Assembly: GCF_001698815.1 (NCBI RefSeq)
Contig: NZ_LGSI01000020.1
Location: forward strand, 279,660 to 343,659
Length of the DNA stretch: 64,000 nucleotides
From: Pseudomonas syringae
Lineage (GTDB): Bacteria; Pseudomonadota; Gammaproteobacteria; Pseudomonadales; Pseudomonadaceae
Reading direction: 5' to 3'
The notes under the pieces are model-generated. The model made no database searches and was not told the DNA's origin. It saw only the letters and a list, made by a program, of their open reading frames with translations. Below, piece by piece: positions 8,360-16,576 of this stretch (within the stretch, counting starts at the first letter, position 1; the number at the start of each line of letters is the position of its first letter). The position numbers were made by a program, and so were the translations under genes.

Positions 8360-9145
8360 ATGGATTTTGGTTTGCAAGGTAAACGTGCGCTGGTGCTGGG
8401 CTCCAGTCGTGGTCTGGGCCTGGCGATTGCCCAGTCACTGGCTGCCGAAGGCGTTGCGGTCACGTTATGCGGACGCAGTCGTGAAGCACTAGCCGATGCG
8501 GCCGCCAAGCTCACCGCCTCAGGTGCTCAGGCAGATTATCTGGTGCTGGATCTGGCCGATCCTGTTCAACGGCGCAGCGCCTTTGACGGTCTGCTGGCCG
8601 AAGGTCGCGGCTACGACATTCTCGTCAATAACGGTGGCGGCCCTGCACCGGGCGCGGTGGCCGCGGTTGCAACCGCCCAGTGGCAGGGCGCGTTCGACAG
8701 CATGGTCAGCTCGCTGTTTGAAGTCACCGCCAGGATCCTTCCCGGCATGCGCGAGCGTGGCTGGGGCCGGGTGATCAACGTAGTGTCTTCCGGCGTTGTC
8801 CAGCCCATTCCCAACCTCGGCATCTCCAATACGTTGCGCGCCAGCATCATCGGCTGGGCCAAGACCTTGGCGGCTGAAGTGGCCGCAGACGGCGTCACCG
8901 TGAACTCGGTCATTCCCGGTCGCATCGCCACCGCGCGTGTCGGCGAGCTGGATGAAGCCGCGGCCAAGCGCAGCGGCTCCACCGCCGCCGCGGTTGCCGA
9001 AGCTTCGCGCAATACCATCCCGGTCGGCCGTTATGGCGATCCCGCTGAATTCGCCGACGCCGTGGCTTTTCTGGCCAGCGCCCGCGCCGGCTACATCACC
9101 GGCACCAGCCTGCGGGTCGATGGCGGCCTGATCCGCAGCATCTGA
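8360..9145 (+). CDS. SDR-family protein lacking the canonical Tyr/Lys pair
   Basis: The product of 261 aa has a Rossmann start, ALVLGSSRGLGLAIAQSLA, then LVNNGGGPAPG, VINVVSSGV and a C-terminal GYITGTSLRVDGG, so it is a classical-size short-chain dehydrogenase. Where the active-site YxxxK should be, the sequence reads GISNTLRASIIGWAK: Ser replaces Tyr and Arg replaces Lys. The branch of FabG-like proteins with an SNxLR motif is widespread but its chemistry is uncertain. AGAGAGAGG provides a ribosome-binding site before ATG 8360. It lies between the GntR regulator and the aminotransferase and is likely co-regulated. Confidence 0.82.
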   Translation: MDFGLQGKRALVLGSSRGLGLAIAQSLAAEGVAVTLCGRSREALADAAAKLTASGAQADYLVLDLADPVQRRSAFDGLLAEGRGYDILVNNGGGPAPGAVAAVATAQWQGAFDSMVSSLFEVTARILPGMRERGWGRVINVVSSGVVQPIPNLGISNTLRASIIGWAKTLAAEVAADGVTVNSVIPGRIATARVGELDEAAAKRSGSTAAAVAEASRNTIPVGRYGDPAEFADAVAFLASARAGYITGTSLRVDGGLIRSI

Positions 9146-9212
9146 TCACCCTGTAGATCACTGAGTTGTGCCGCGCCGCGGCGCGGGAGGTTTTGCTTCG
9201 GTTTCAAGTGAT

Positions 9213-9230
9213 CTATTTGTACCAATAAAT
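9213..9230. promoter_or_regulatory. possible GntR-type half sites before the aminotransferase
   Basis: An AT-rich stretch reads TTGTACC...TGCAA about 25 bp before the start codon. It resembles, imperfectly, the TTGTAT/ATACAA arms in front of the GntR gene. It is offered only as a candidate second site for that regulator. Confidence 0.25.
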
Positions 9231-9253
9231 GCAATTTCCGGGAGGCAACCTTC

Positions 9254-10459
9254 ATGTCAACACCGCTTCTGGCGCAGAGAATGCGCCGTGTCCGGCCGTC
9301 GCCGACAGCAGAAATCTCCGACAAGCTCCGGGCGCTCGCCGCGGCCGGACATTCGGTGATCAATTTGGGTGAGGGCGAGCTGGATTTCCCCACCCCGGCG
9401 CACATCGCTCAGGCCGGTATCGACGCGATAAATGCCGGTGAAACCAAGTACACCGCAGTCCCCGGCAGCGGGCGTCTCAAGCAGGCGATCATCGACAAGT
9501 TCAGTCGCGAAAACGGCCTGAACTACAGCACAGCCGAAGTCATCGCGGGGGCCGGCGCCAAGCAACTGATCTTCAATGCGCTGATGGCCACGGTCAATCC
9601 GGGCGATGAAGTGATCATCGCGGCCCCTTACTGGGTGTCGTACCCGGACATGGTGTCCCTGGCCGAAGGCGAAACCCGGATCGTCCTGTGCCATGAAGCC
9701 GATGGCTGGAAACTGCAGCCTGCGGCGCTTGAAGCGGCGATCACCAAGCGTACCCGCTGGGTGCTGCTCAATTCGCCGAACAACCCCACCGGTGCGGTCT
9801 ACAGCGAAAGCGAAATCAGGGCGCTGACCGACGTCTTGTTACGCCACGAGCACGTGCTGGTGCTGGCCGACGACATCTATGAGCACACCCGTTTCGGGCC
9901 GCCGTTTTTCACCCCGGCTCAGGTCGAGCCGCGCTTGTTGCCGCGCACCTTGACGGTCAATGGCCTGTCCAAGGCGTTCTCCATGACTGGCTGGCGGATC
10001 GGTTACGCCGGCGGGCCGACCTGGCTGGTGGATGCGCTACAGGTCCTGCAGTCCCAGAGCACCTCGAACCCGAGCTCGATTTCCCAGGGCGCAGCGATTG
10101 CGGCACTGGACGGCGGCACCGGATTCATCCATGACTGGATCGGCAGGCTTGCAAAGCGTCGGGACCGGGTGCTGGACAGTATCGGGCGCATCAACGGGCT
10201 GAGCTGCGCGATGCCGGAAGGGGCATTTTATCTGTTTGTGAACTGCCAGGGCATGTACGGCAAGCGGACGCCTGACGGCAAGGTCATTGCCAGCGATCTG
10301 GACTTCGCCAGCTACCTGCTGGATGCAGCGAAAGTGGGGACAGTGCACGGCACGGCCTTTGGTGCGCCGGGTTACCTGCGGATCGCGTATGCGGTGGATG
10401 ATCGCGTGCTGGACGAAGCGTGCCAGCGGATCGAAGCGGTGTGTCACGAGTTGGGCTGA
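9254..10459 (+). CDS. PLP-dependent class I/II aminotransferase
   Basis: The product of 401 aa is an aspartate-aminotransferase-fold enzyme. It has the NNPTG motif (Asn177), DDIYE (Asp206, Tyr209), the PLP lysine in NGLSKAFSMTGWRIGY (Lys240) and a substrate-binding arginine in GWRIGY (Arg248). Sequence near the N-terminus (INLGEGELDFPTPAHI) and the C-terminal GTAFGAPGYLRIAYA also fit. It transfers an amino group between an amino acid and a 2-oxo acid, but the exact substrate cannot be read. GGGAGG precedes ATG 9254. In this neighbourhood it could handle the carbon skeleton released by the hydrolases encoded just downstream on the opposite strand. Confidence 0.88.
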   Translation: MSTPLLAQRMRRVRPSPTAEISDKLRALAAAGHSVINLGEGELDFPTPAHIAQAGIDAINAGETKYTAVPGSGRLKQAIIDKFSRENGLNYSTAEVIAGAGAKQLIFNALMATVNPGDEVIIAAPYWVSYPDMVSLAEGETRIVLCHEADGWKLQPAALEAAITKRTRWVLLNSPNNPTGAVYSESEIRALTDVLLRHEHVLVLADDIYEHTRFGPPFFTPAQVEPRLLPRTLTVNGLSKAFSMTGWRIGYAGGPTWLVDALQVLQSQSTSNPSSISQGAAIAALDGGTGFIHDWIGRLAKRRDRVLDSIGRINGLSCAMPEGAFYLFVNCQGMYGKRTPDGKVIASDLDFASYLLDAAKVGTVHGTAFGAPGYLRIAYAVDDRVLDEACQRIEAVCHELG

Positions 10460-10468
10460 AAAAATGAA

Positions 10469-10508
10469 GCGCCGGTACGGGGTTGCAACCGTACCGGCGC
10501 TTTTTTTG
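10469..10508. terminator. bidirectional rho-independent terminator
   Basis: A 12-bp perfect stem, GCGCCGGTACGG with CCGTACCGGCGC, closes an 8-nt loop. It is followed by a run of seven T on the plus strand and preceded by an A-rich run, so it can end transcription from both the aminotransferase gene and the convergent M24 gene, whose stop codons flank it. Confidence 0.9.
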
Positions 10509-10512
10509 CGGG

Positions 10513-11688
10513 TCAGATCAGCAGCAATGGACGCTCAAGGGCGCCCAGGACGCGGTAACCGGTTTTGGTAATGACCACGGTCTCGCTGACGCCGACGGTG
10601 AACTCGCCGTAGATGCGTAAAGCGGGCGGAATGTGGAACGTCATGCCCGGTTGCAGCTCGGTTTTCACTCCGCTGTACAGGCTCAGGATCGAGCCTTCGC
10701 CCCAGTCCGGCGCGAATGAAACGCCCACCGAGTACCCCGTGCGTTTCTTGAACGCGTCGGTGAAGCCGGCTTTGTCAATGACCGCCTGACACGCGATGTG
10801 CGATGCCTCGCACGGCGCTCCCGGACTCAAGGCATCCAGTGCAGCCTGCAACGCGTCCTGGCAGACCTTTTCCATTTCCACCGCAATGGACGGTGGCTTG
10901 CCCAGCCAGGCACAGCGCATCAGTGCGGCGTGGTAGCGATCGTGGCTGGCCGCCATTTCCAGAAACACCGGCTCACCCGCTTGCAGCTTGCGTCGACGCC
11001 AGGTGCCGTGGGGAATGCCGGTGCGCGGGCCGCTGGACACCAGCGGTTCCATGCCCATGTACTCGGACCCTGCGGCAATCGAGGCCTGGAGCATTGCCGC
11101 CACCAGATCATTTTCACTGGCGCCTTCACGCACGGCGTTCATGCCCGCGCGCATGCCGGCGTCGACATAACGCGCGGCGAATTCCAGTTTTTCCACCTCG
11201 GCAGGGGATTTCACCGCGCGCAGTTTTTCCACGATGCCGGCCGCGTCATGGATGGCGCCGAGCTTGGCTTGCAGCGCTTCGTAGACCGCGATTGGCAGGA
11301 ACCAGCCGCGCTTGTCGATGGCAATCCGGCGCTTGCTCCAGCCTTTTTGCTCGATGGCGGCCACCAGGAAACTCACCGGATCGTCTCCGTCCAGGTACAC
11401 CGACGCATCGCTGATGAAGGTGTTGGCGATGAAGTTGAAGTATTCAAGCTGGCGAATGACAAACATCGGCTCGCCGTCCACCGGCAGCACCAACGCCTGA
11501 AAGGTGTAGTAGCCGGGCGTTTGCTGGCCGGTCAGGTAGAAAATGTTCTCGGGTCCCGTGACGATCATCACGTCGATGTCGGCTTCAACCATATTGGCTT
11601 TGGCGCGGCGAACGCGTTCGCCGTATTCATGTGCAGCGAAGGCCGACTCGCTGCCTTGGCGTACGTTGACGGGGGGCGCTAGGTTCAT
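10513..11688 (-). CDS. M24-fold (pita-bread) hydrolase, creatinase/ectoine-hydrolase-like
   Basis: The product of 391 aa is a two-domain M24 protein: a creatinase-like N-domain (about 20-155) and a pita-bread C-domain. The metal ligands of true aminopeptidases are largely missing. The GHGIG-type His is Tyr in GYSVGVSFAPDWGEGS, the IEPG Glu becomes HIPPA, and the second Asp of the D-x-D pair is Ala in YHAALMR. This is the pattern of metal-independent members such as creatinase and ectoine hydrolase DoeA, which cleave non-peptide C-N bonds. Its start codon shares a base with the stop of the upstream enolase-family gene (TGATG), so it is the coupled last gene of the importer operon. Confidence 0.8.
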   Translation of the reverse strand: MNLAPPVNVRQGSESAFAAHEYGERVRRAKANMVEADIDVMIVTGPENIFYLTGQQTPGYYTFQALVLPVDGEPMFVIRQLEYFNFIANTFISDASVYLDGDDPVSFLVAAIEQKGWSKRRIAIDKRGWFLPIAVYEALQAKLGAIHDAAGIVEKLRAVKSPAEVEKLEFAARYVDAGMRAGMNAVREGASENDLVAAMLQASIAAGSEYMGMEPLVSSGPRTGIPHGTWRRRKLQAGEPVFLEMAASHDRYHAALMRCAWLGKPPSIAVEMEKVCQDALQAALDALSPGAPCEASHIACQAVIDKAGFTDAFKKRTGYSVGVSFAPDWGEGSILSLYSGVKTELQPGMTFHIPPALRIYGEFTVGVSETVVITKTGYRVLGALERPLLLI

Positions 11689-12785
11689 CAGAAACTCCGT
11701 ATCAGTTGAGTTTTTTCGAGATCAAGGGTGATGCCCAGGCCCGGTGCCGTGGGCATCCAGGCTTGGCCATCCCGGTAGAGAAGGGGGCTTGCGGGGTCGT
11801 CACTCAAACCATCGGCGCCATACAGTTCGGCAAATCGAGGCTGAGTGGTGCAGGCCACATGCAGCGCTGCGGCGGTGGCGGCAGCGCCTTCGTTCATCTG
11901 GCCGATCATGCAGGTGACGCCGGCCTGGGTCAGTCGTCGAGCAGCGGACACACAGGGGGCGATGCCGCCGATCTTGACCAGTTTTAGGTGCGCCCAGACC
12001 TTGCCGCCGAGGGCGCACAGCCGGTCCACGTCCTCACTGCCCGCCAGGCCTTCGTCGATCATCAGCGGCAGCGGGCTTTGCTCGGCCAGGCGCTCCATGG
12101 CCTCCCAGCCACCGGCGGCGATGGGTTGTTCGGCGTAGGCCAGATCAAATCGCGCCAGTGCCTCGAGGTGACTCAAGGCATCGTGTTGCGGCCATTGGCC
12201 GTTGACGTCCACGGCGATCTTGATCTCGCTGCCGAAACGCTCGCGCAGTGCCTGCAGGCGAATCAGGTCCTCGTCGAAACTGCTCACCGCGATGCGCACT
12301 TTGAGGTCGCGAAAGCCACGGTTTACGTACGCATCGGCCTGCGCCAGGAAGACCTCGAACGGTGACCAGAACAGCGTCTGGTTGCTGGCATAACGCACCT
12401 TTGCGTCAGGCGCCCCCAGCCATTGCGCCAACGGCAGACCGGCCCGGCGCGCGAGCAGGTCATGCAGGGCACAGTCGATCAGCGTGCGCACCGGCATGCT
12501 CAGCGCGGCCGCCCAGTGCGGCATCTGCGCCAACAGTTGGGCGGGGTCCTGCTGCCAGGACACCGCCGAGACCGCCTTCAACGCCTGGGCGATCACTTCG
12601 CCAGGTGTGTAGCCGTTGAGGTAGGCGATGTTGATCCGCACCTCACCGACCGCCTGATGCTCACCGTCGTCCAGGCACAAATACAACGCCTGAAGCTCGC
12701 CTACACTGCCGGACGCCGCGGTGTGCAGCTGCACGCCGTTGCCGTAATGCAGGTCGGCGCGGCGCAGTGAGGCGGTCAGACTCAT
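11688..12785 (-). CDS. enolase-superfamily enzyme (mandelate racemase/muconate lactonising type)
   Basis: The product of 365 aa has the capping N-domain and the barrel with metal ligands Asp193 (DVNG), Glu219 (EQP) and Asp244 (DEG). The acid/base positions are Lys162 in LKVRI and Lys268 in LKLVK, the arrangement of the muconate lactonising enzyme subgroup. The usual KxK is KxR here. Members epimerise, dehydrate or cycloisomerise carboxylates, including dipeptides, N-acyl amino acids and hydroxyprolines. Overlap with the M20 gene upstream (ATGA) and the M24 gene downstream (TGATG) ties three enzymes into one translational unit. Racemisation of an N-acyl or cyclic amino acid is a plausible role, by inference. 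Confidence 0.85.
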   Translation of the reverse strand: MSLTASLRRADLHYGNGVQLHTAASGSVGELQALYLCLDDGEHQAVGEVRINIAYLNGYTPGEVIAQALKAVSAVSWQQDPAQLLAQMPHWAAALSMPVRTLIDCALHDLLARRAGLPLAQWLGAPDAKVRYASNQTLFWSPFEVFLAQADAYVNRGFRDLKVRIAVSSFDEDLIRLQALRERFGSEIKIAVDVNGQWPQHDALSHLEALARFDLAYAEQPIAAGGWEAMERLAEQSPLPLMIDEGLAGSEDVDRLCALGGKVWAHLKLVKIGGIAPCVSAARRLTQAGVTCMIGQMNEGAAATAAALHVACTTQPRFAELYGADGLSDDPASPLLYRDGQAWMPTAPGLGITLDLEKTQLIRSF

Positions 12786-13951
12786 GCCTGCACCAGCGGC
12801 AGCATTTTCAGGGCGATGTCGCGGTAGATCAGGCTCGCTGCGATGAATTCATCGATGGGCACGAACTCGTCCGGCTTGTGCGCAACCGCCAGGGTGCCGG
12901 GGCCGATGACGGTGCCGGTGGTGCCCAGGCTGCGAAAATGCACCAGGTCACAGCCGCCCTGAAAGCCGAACGGTCCGGCGTTGCCGTGGTTATGCTCGCG
13001 GCAGGCGGCCAGGCTGGCCTGGACGATGGGTTCTTCCAGCGCGGTTTCGGTGGCGCCGCCGGTGGTCGGGATGTATTTAAGCACTTCAGCGCGCACGCCA
13101 AAGCACTCGTTGGCCAGGGCCAGCAGTTGGTCGATTTCGGCCTTGACCTCGTCTTCGTTTTCGCCTGGAACCATCCGCCGGTCCAGCAGCAGATCGCAGG
13201 CGCCGGGCAGTACGTTGTCGGCATGGCCGCCGTTGATGCGGGTGACGGTCAGGCTGGCTTCGCCCACCAGCGCGTGGCAGTGGCATTTCACCGACTGCTC
13301 GTGGTGTTGCTCGATCAGGCCCAGCAACTGGCCGGCGCGGTAGATCGCGTTTTCGCCCAGATGCGGGGTGCCGGAATGCGCAGTCACGCCATGCACCCGC
13401 ACCAGCGGCCGGAGGCTGCCCTTGTGCGCGGTGAAGGCTGAGTTCGACGTAGGCTCGCCAATCACGGCGAAGTCGATGTGCGGCGGCTGATTGGCAACGT
13501 AGTGCTTGGCGCCTTCGCTGGCGATTTCCTCGTCAGCGGTAAACACCGCCATCAGTGTGCCGGACCACTGCTCGCGGCAGGCGATCAGCATGCGGGTGGC
13601 TTCGATCATCGCCACCATCGGCCCTTTGGCGTCGCAACCACCGCGGCCGTACAGCTTGCCATCCGCCTCGTGCAGCACGAACGGATCGGTCTTCCAGCCG
13701 TCACCGGCTGGGACCGTGTCGATGTGGGTGTTGAAGGCGAAGGTCGGCCCCGGGCCGTTTTCGTAGCGTGCGATGACGTTGACGCGGCCGGGTTTGTACT
13801 CGGACAGCGACAGGTCAAAGCCTTCGGCTTCCAGCAGCACTTGCAGGCAGCGGGCTGCTTCCAGCTCGTGGCCTGGCGGGTTCTCGGTGTTGATCGCGAC
13901 CAGTGTGGCGAGGTCGCGTTTCATGCGGGCAAAGTCGGGTTGCTGATTCAT
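12782..13951 (-). CDS. M20-family deacylase (ArgE/DapE type)
   Basis: The product of 389 aa carries the M20 dizinc set: NTHIDTVP (His76, Asp78), GRGGCDAKG (Asp107, bridging) and the catalytic TADEE (Glu141, Glu142). A dimerisation-domain HSG segment (GVTAHSGTPHLGENAI) follows. Such enzymes remove acyl groups from N-acyl amino acids. The ATG at 13951 gives an N-terminus of normal length and lies 10 bp after the ATPase stop; an in-frame start at 13981 would overlap that gene. The stop overlaps the start of the enolase-family gene. It probably processes what the adjacent importer brings in. Confidence 0.88.
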   Translation of the reverse strand: MNQQPDFARMKRDLATLVAINTENPPGHELEAARCLQVLLEAEGFDLSLSEYKPGRVNVIARYENGPGPTFAFNTHIDTVPAGDGWKTDPFVLHEADGKLYGRGGCDAKGPMVAMIEATRMLIACREQWSGTLMAVFTADEEIASEGAKHYVANQPPHIDFAVIGEPTSNSAFTAHKGSLRPLVRVHGVTAHSGTPHLGENAIYRAGQLLGLIEQHHEQSVKCHCHALVGEASLTVTRINGGHADNVLPGACDLLLDRRMVPGENEDEVKAEIDQLLALANECFGVRAEVLKYIPTTGGATETALEEPIVQASLAACREHNHGNAGPFGFQGGCDLVHFRSLGTTGTVIGPGTLAVAHKPDEFVPIDEFIAASLIYRDIALKMLPLVQA

Positions 13952-13961
13952 GGTAGGGATC

Positions 13962-14720
13962 TCAGTGCAGGATCTGATCAAGAAAGTGGCGAGTGCGCGG
14001 GTTTACCGCACCGCCAAAGAAGTCGGCATTGCTGGCGTTTTCGATGATTTCGCCGCTTTCCATGAACACGATGCGGTCTGCCGCACGGCGGGCGAAGCCC
14101 ATCTCGTGGGTCACCACCAGGCTGGTCATGCCTTCGTTGGACAGTTCGGCCATCACGTCGACCACTTCGCGGATCATCTCCGGGTCCAGTGCCGAGGTCG
14201 GCTCGTCGTAGAGCATGACTTTGGGTTTCATGGCCAGCGAACGGGCGATGGCCACGCGTTGCTGCTGACCGCCAGAAATCTCGTCCGGGTAGGCATCGGC
14301 CTTTTCCGGGATGCGCACTTTGCCCAGCAACTCCACGGCGAGGTCGTGGGCGTCGGTGCGACTCATGCCGAGCACTTTCATTGGTGCGAGCATGATGTTT
14401 TCTACCACCGACAAGTGCGAGAACAGCTCGAAGTTCTGGAACACCATGCCGATGTCGCGGCGCAGAAGGTGGACCTGGCGCTTGTCGTAGTCGATGCGTC
14501 GGCCTTCGAAAAACACGTCGCCGCCGTCGGCCGGTTCCAGTTGATTGACACAGCGCAGCAACGTCGATTTGCCGGAGCCCGAGGGCCCGATGATGACCAC
14601 GGTTTCCCCGGTGTGGACGTTCAGTGAACAGTTCTTGAGCACGTTGAACGGGCCGTAGCTCTTGTCGATACCGATGAGTTCCAGCAGCGGTTTGCCGTTG
14701 GCCGAGAGATTCTTTTGCAT
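13962..14720 (-). CDS. amino-acid ABC importer, ATP-binding protein
   Basis: The product of 252 aa has Walker A GPSGSGKST (45-53), a Q-loop MVFQNFELFSHLSV, the signature ISGGQQQRVAIARSLA and Walker B VMLYDEPTSALDP, followed by the switch His in VVTHEMGFA. It belongs to the polar amino acid transporter (GlnQ/HisP) family and energises uptake at the inner membrane. GGAGCAATC precedes ATG 14720. It is the third gene of the operon that starts at the binding protein (16360). Confidence 0.95.
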   Translation of the reverse strand: MQKNLSANGKPLLELIGIDKSYGPFNVLKNCSLNVHTGETVVIIGPSGSGKSTLLRCVNQLEPADGGDVFFEGRRIDYDKRQVHLLRRDIGMVFQNFELFSHLSVVENIMLAPMKVLGMSRTDAHDLAVELLGKVRIPEKADAYPDEISGGQQQRVAIARSLAMKPKVMLYDEPTSALDPEMIREVVDVMAELSNEGMTSLVVTHEMGFARRAADRIVFMESGEIIENASNADFFGGAVNPRTRHFLDQILH

Positions 14721-14748
14721 GTGTGATTGCTCCTGGCTGACAGTGGCC

Positions 14749-15474
14749 CTAGCGAACGGAGGCGCCGCGTGGGTTGCCGAGCATGCGTTCGGTCAGGCTG
14801 GTACGCGGACCCTTGCGGCGTTTTTTTGGATCGAGCCGGCGTTCGATCAACGCTTGGACGCCCATGAACAGTGTGGTCAGGATCAGGTAGTAAATGCCTG
14901 CGGCGGTGAGCGCTTCGAAGTAGCGGAAGTTGGAGCTGGCAGTCTGGTTGGCCACCAGCATCAACTCTTCGACGGCGACCACGGAAACCAGCGCGCTGAG
15001 CTTGAGCATGCCGACCATCTGGTTGCCGATGGGGGGCAGAATCATCCGCGTGGCCTGGGGAATCACCACATGACGCAACACCGCAAAGGGCTTCATGCCC
15101 AACGCCAGGGCCGCTGTCCGCTGGCCCTTTTTCACCGCCTGCATGCCGGACCGAATGATCTCGGCCATGTAGGCGCCTTCATTGAGGGACAACGCCAACA
15201 CGGCACTGACCATCGCCGACAGGCGAATGCCGAAGGTCGGCAGGACGTTGTAGATGAAGATGATCTGAAACAACACCGGTGTGCCACGAAACAGCCACAG
15301 GTAAATCAGCGCCAGGGTGCGACCCATGCGGGTCTGGCTGTCTTGCAGCAGGGCGAGCACAACGCCGACGCCCACGCCGAACACTAGCGAATAGGCGGTG
15401 ATGAGGAGGGTGGTCACGGCGCCGTGAAAAAACGCCGGGGATATCAGGTATTGCCAAACCAGTTCAAACGACAT
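14749..15474 (-). CDS. amino-acid ABC importer, permease
   Basis: The product of 241 aa has five hydrophobic segments and the EAA-type loop with GMKPFAVLRHVVIPQATRMI, matching His/Glu/Gln/Arg/opine-type permeases. The C-terminus is strongly basic (RRLDPKKRRKGPR), fitting a cytoplasmic tail. Only one permease gene is present, so it probably works as a homodimer. GAGG precedes ATG 15474. The gene sits between its binding-protein and ATPase genes. Confidence 0.93.
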   Translation of the reverse strand: MSFELVWQYLISPAFFHGAVTTLLITAYSLVFGVGVGVVLALLQDSQTRMGRTLALIYLWLFRGTPVLFQIIFIYNVLPTFGIRLSAMVSAVLALSLNEGAYMAEIIRSGMQAVKKGQRTAALALGMKPFAVLRHVVIPQATRMILPPIGNQMVGMLKLSALVSVVAVEELMLVANQTASSNFRYFEALTAAGIYYLILTTLFMGVQALIERRLDPKKRRKGPRTSLTERMLGNPRGASVR

Positions 15475-15541
15475 GGTGCATCCTCAAATGACGTGGCCGG
15501 GCGCTGACAGTGCAGCGCCGCGGCTACTCGGTGATCAGCTG

Positions 15542-16360
15542 TCAGTCGAACAGCGAAACCGTTACAGGAAACTTCCATTTTTCGATGATCTGTTTGTAAG
15601 TGCCATCCGCGACCACTTCCTTGAGCGCAGCCTGCAGGGCATCGCTCATCGCCGTGTTGCCCTTCGCCACGGCCATGCCGATCCGGGTTTCGGATTCAAA
15701 CTCAGGGCCCACGGTTTTGAAGACGCCGGGCACATCGCGCAGCATCTGCACCACGCCAGGGGTGGAATCGAATGTTGCGTCGGCGCGACCCTGGCGCAGG
15801 CTCAGGGCCGATGCCTGAGCGGTCGGCAGGGTCTGGACCTTCACCGACTCCAGGCCAGCGTCCTGGCAGCGTTTGTTATCCTGGCGCGCGTAGGTTTCTT
15901 CGATACCGCCCAGGGTCACGGCCACCGTCCTGCCGCACAGCGAGTTGTCGCGGCCGGTGACTTTTGCCGGATTGTCCTGAGTCACCACCACCTGGTTGCC
16001 GATGCGCAGGTAAGGCACGAAATCGACCTGGGTCGCCCGCGCCTCGTTCATGTACATGGCCGAGTTGATCAGGTCCACACGCTTGCCCTGCAACGCCGGG
16101 ATCAGGCCCTGGAACTCCATGTTCATGGCGGTTGGCTTGAGGCCCATCTTTTTACCCAGCGCTTCGATCAGGTCGATATCGAAGCCTGTCAGCTTGCCAT
16201 TCGCCTGAAACTCGAACGGCGCGAATGTCGCGGCCGTGCCGTAGGTGAGCAGGCCTGGGGTCATCACCGGTGCCGAAGGTGCAGCGTTGACCAGCGGTGC
16301 TGCGAGGAGCGCGGCCATCAGGGTGATGAAGCGCAGACTGAAGCGAGACGATGTCATCAT
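15542..16360 (-). CDS. amino-acid ABC importer, periplasmic binding protein
   Basis: The product of 272 aa starts with a signal peptide (FITLMAALLAAPLVNA, cleavage after VNA). Family 3 binding-protein features follow: LLTYGTAATFAPFEFQ, LTGFDIDLIEALGKKMG, and VDLINSAMYMNEARATQVDF. A Cys pair (CGRTVAVT and RCQDAG) could form a disulfide. GGAGA lies just before ATG 16360. It is the first gene of the importer and hydrolase operon and is preceded by a strong dyad. The substrate is unknown; the downstream enzymes suggest an N-acyl, cyclic or otherwise modified amino acid. Confidence 0.92.
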   Translation of the reverse strand: MMTSSRFSLRFITLMAALLAAPLVNAAPSAPVMTPGLLTYGTAATFAPFEFQANGKLTGFDIDLIEALGKKMGLKPTAMNMEFQGLIPALQGKRVDLINSAMYMNEARATQVDFVPYLRIGNQVVVTQDNPAKVTGRDNSLCGRTVAVTLGGIEETYARQDNKRCQDAGLESVKVQTLPTAQASALSLRQGRADATFDSTPGVVQMLRDVPGVFKTVGPEFESETRIGMAVAKGNTAMSDALQAALKEVVADGTYKQIIEKWKFPVTVSLFD

Positions 16361-16385
16361 GTAATTCTCCTAAACCATCAATTAA

Positions 16386-16412
16386 TTGCACGAGTTGTGT
16401 CAACTAGTGCAA
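16386..16412. promoter_or_regulatory. 27-bp dyad before the importer operon (putative operator)
   Basis: Two 12-bp arms, TTGCACGAGTTG and CAACTAGTGCAA, are inverted around TGT with a single mismatch. The dyad lies 26-52 bp ahead of the first start codon, overlapping where a promoter should be, so a dimeric repressor or activator site is likely. Its arms differ from the TTGTAT sites near the GntR gene, so a different regulator (for example the LysR at 17918) may act here. Confidence 0.5.
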
Positions 16413-16576
16413 ATATTCCGGAAGTTGCAATGAGCCCTTGCGGGGCATGCCGCTCTGAAATGATGCAGCGGGTAAGACTTTCGGCGTATTCAGCAGGAGG
16501 GGTGAAGCCCAATCAGGCTTCAAAGGGGTAGCAGCAATTTACATTCCATGTTTTTGAGTGTTGATCACGAGCAGGG

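Noticed and set aside
8360..9145. calling the SDR a FabG 3-oxoacyl-ACP reductase
   Set aside because: The catalytic Tyr and Lys are absent; only the fold supports the family.
15473..16531. 352-aa plus-strand frame opposite the importer binding protein
   Set aside because: Low-complexity antisense sequence with no family signature; the opposite strand is a well-formed binding protein.
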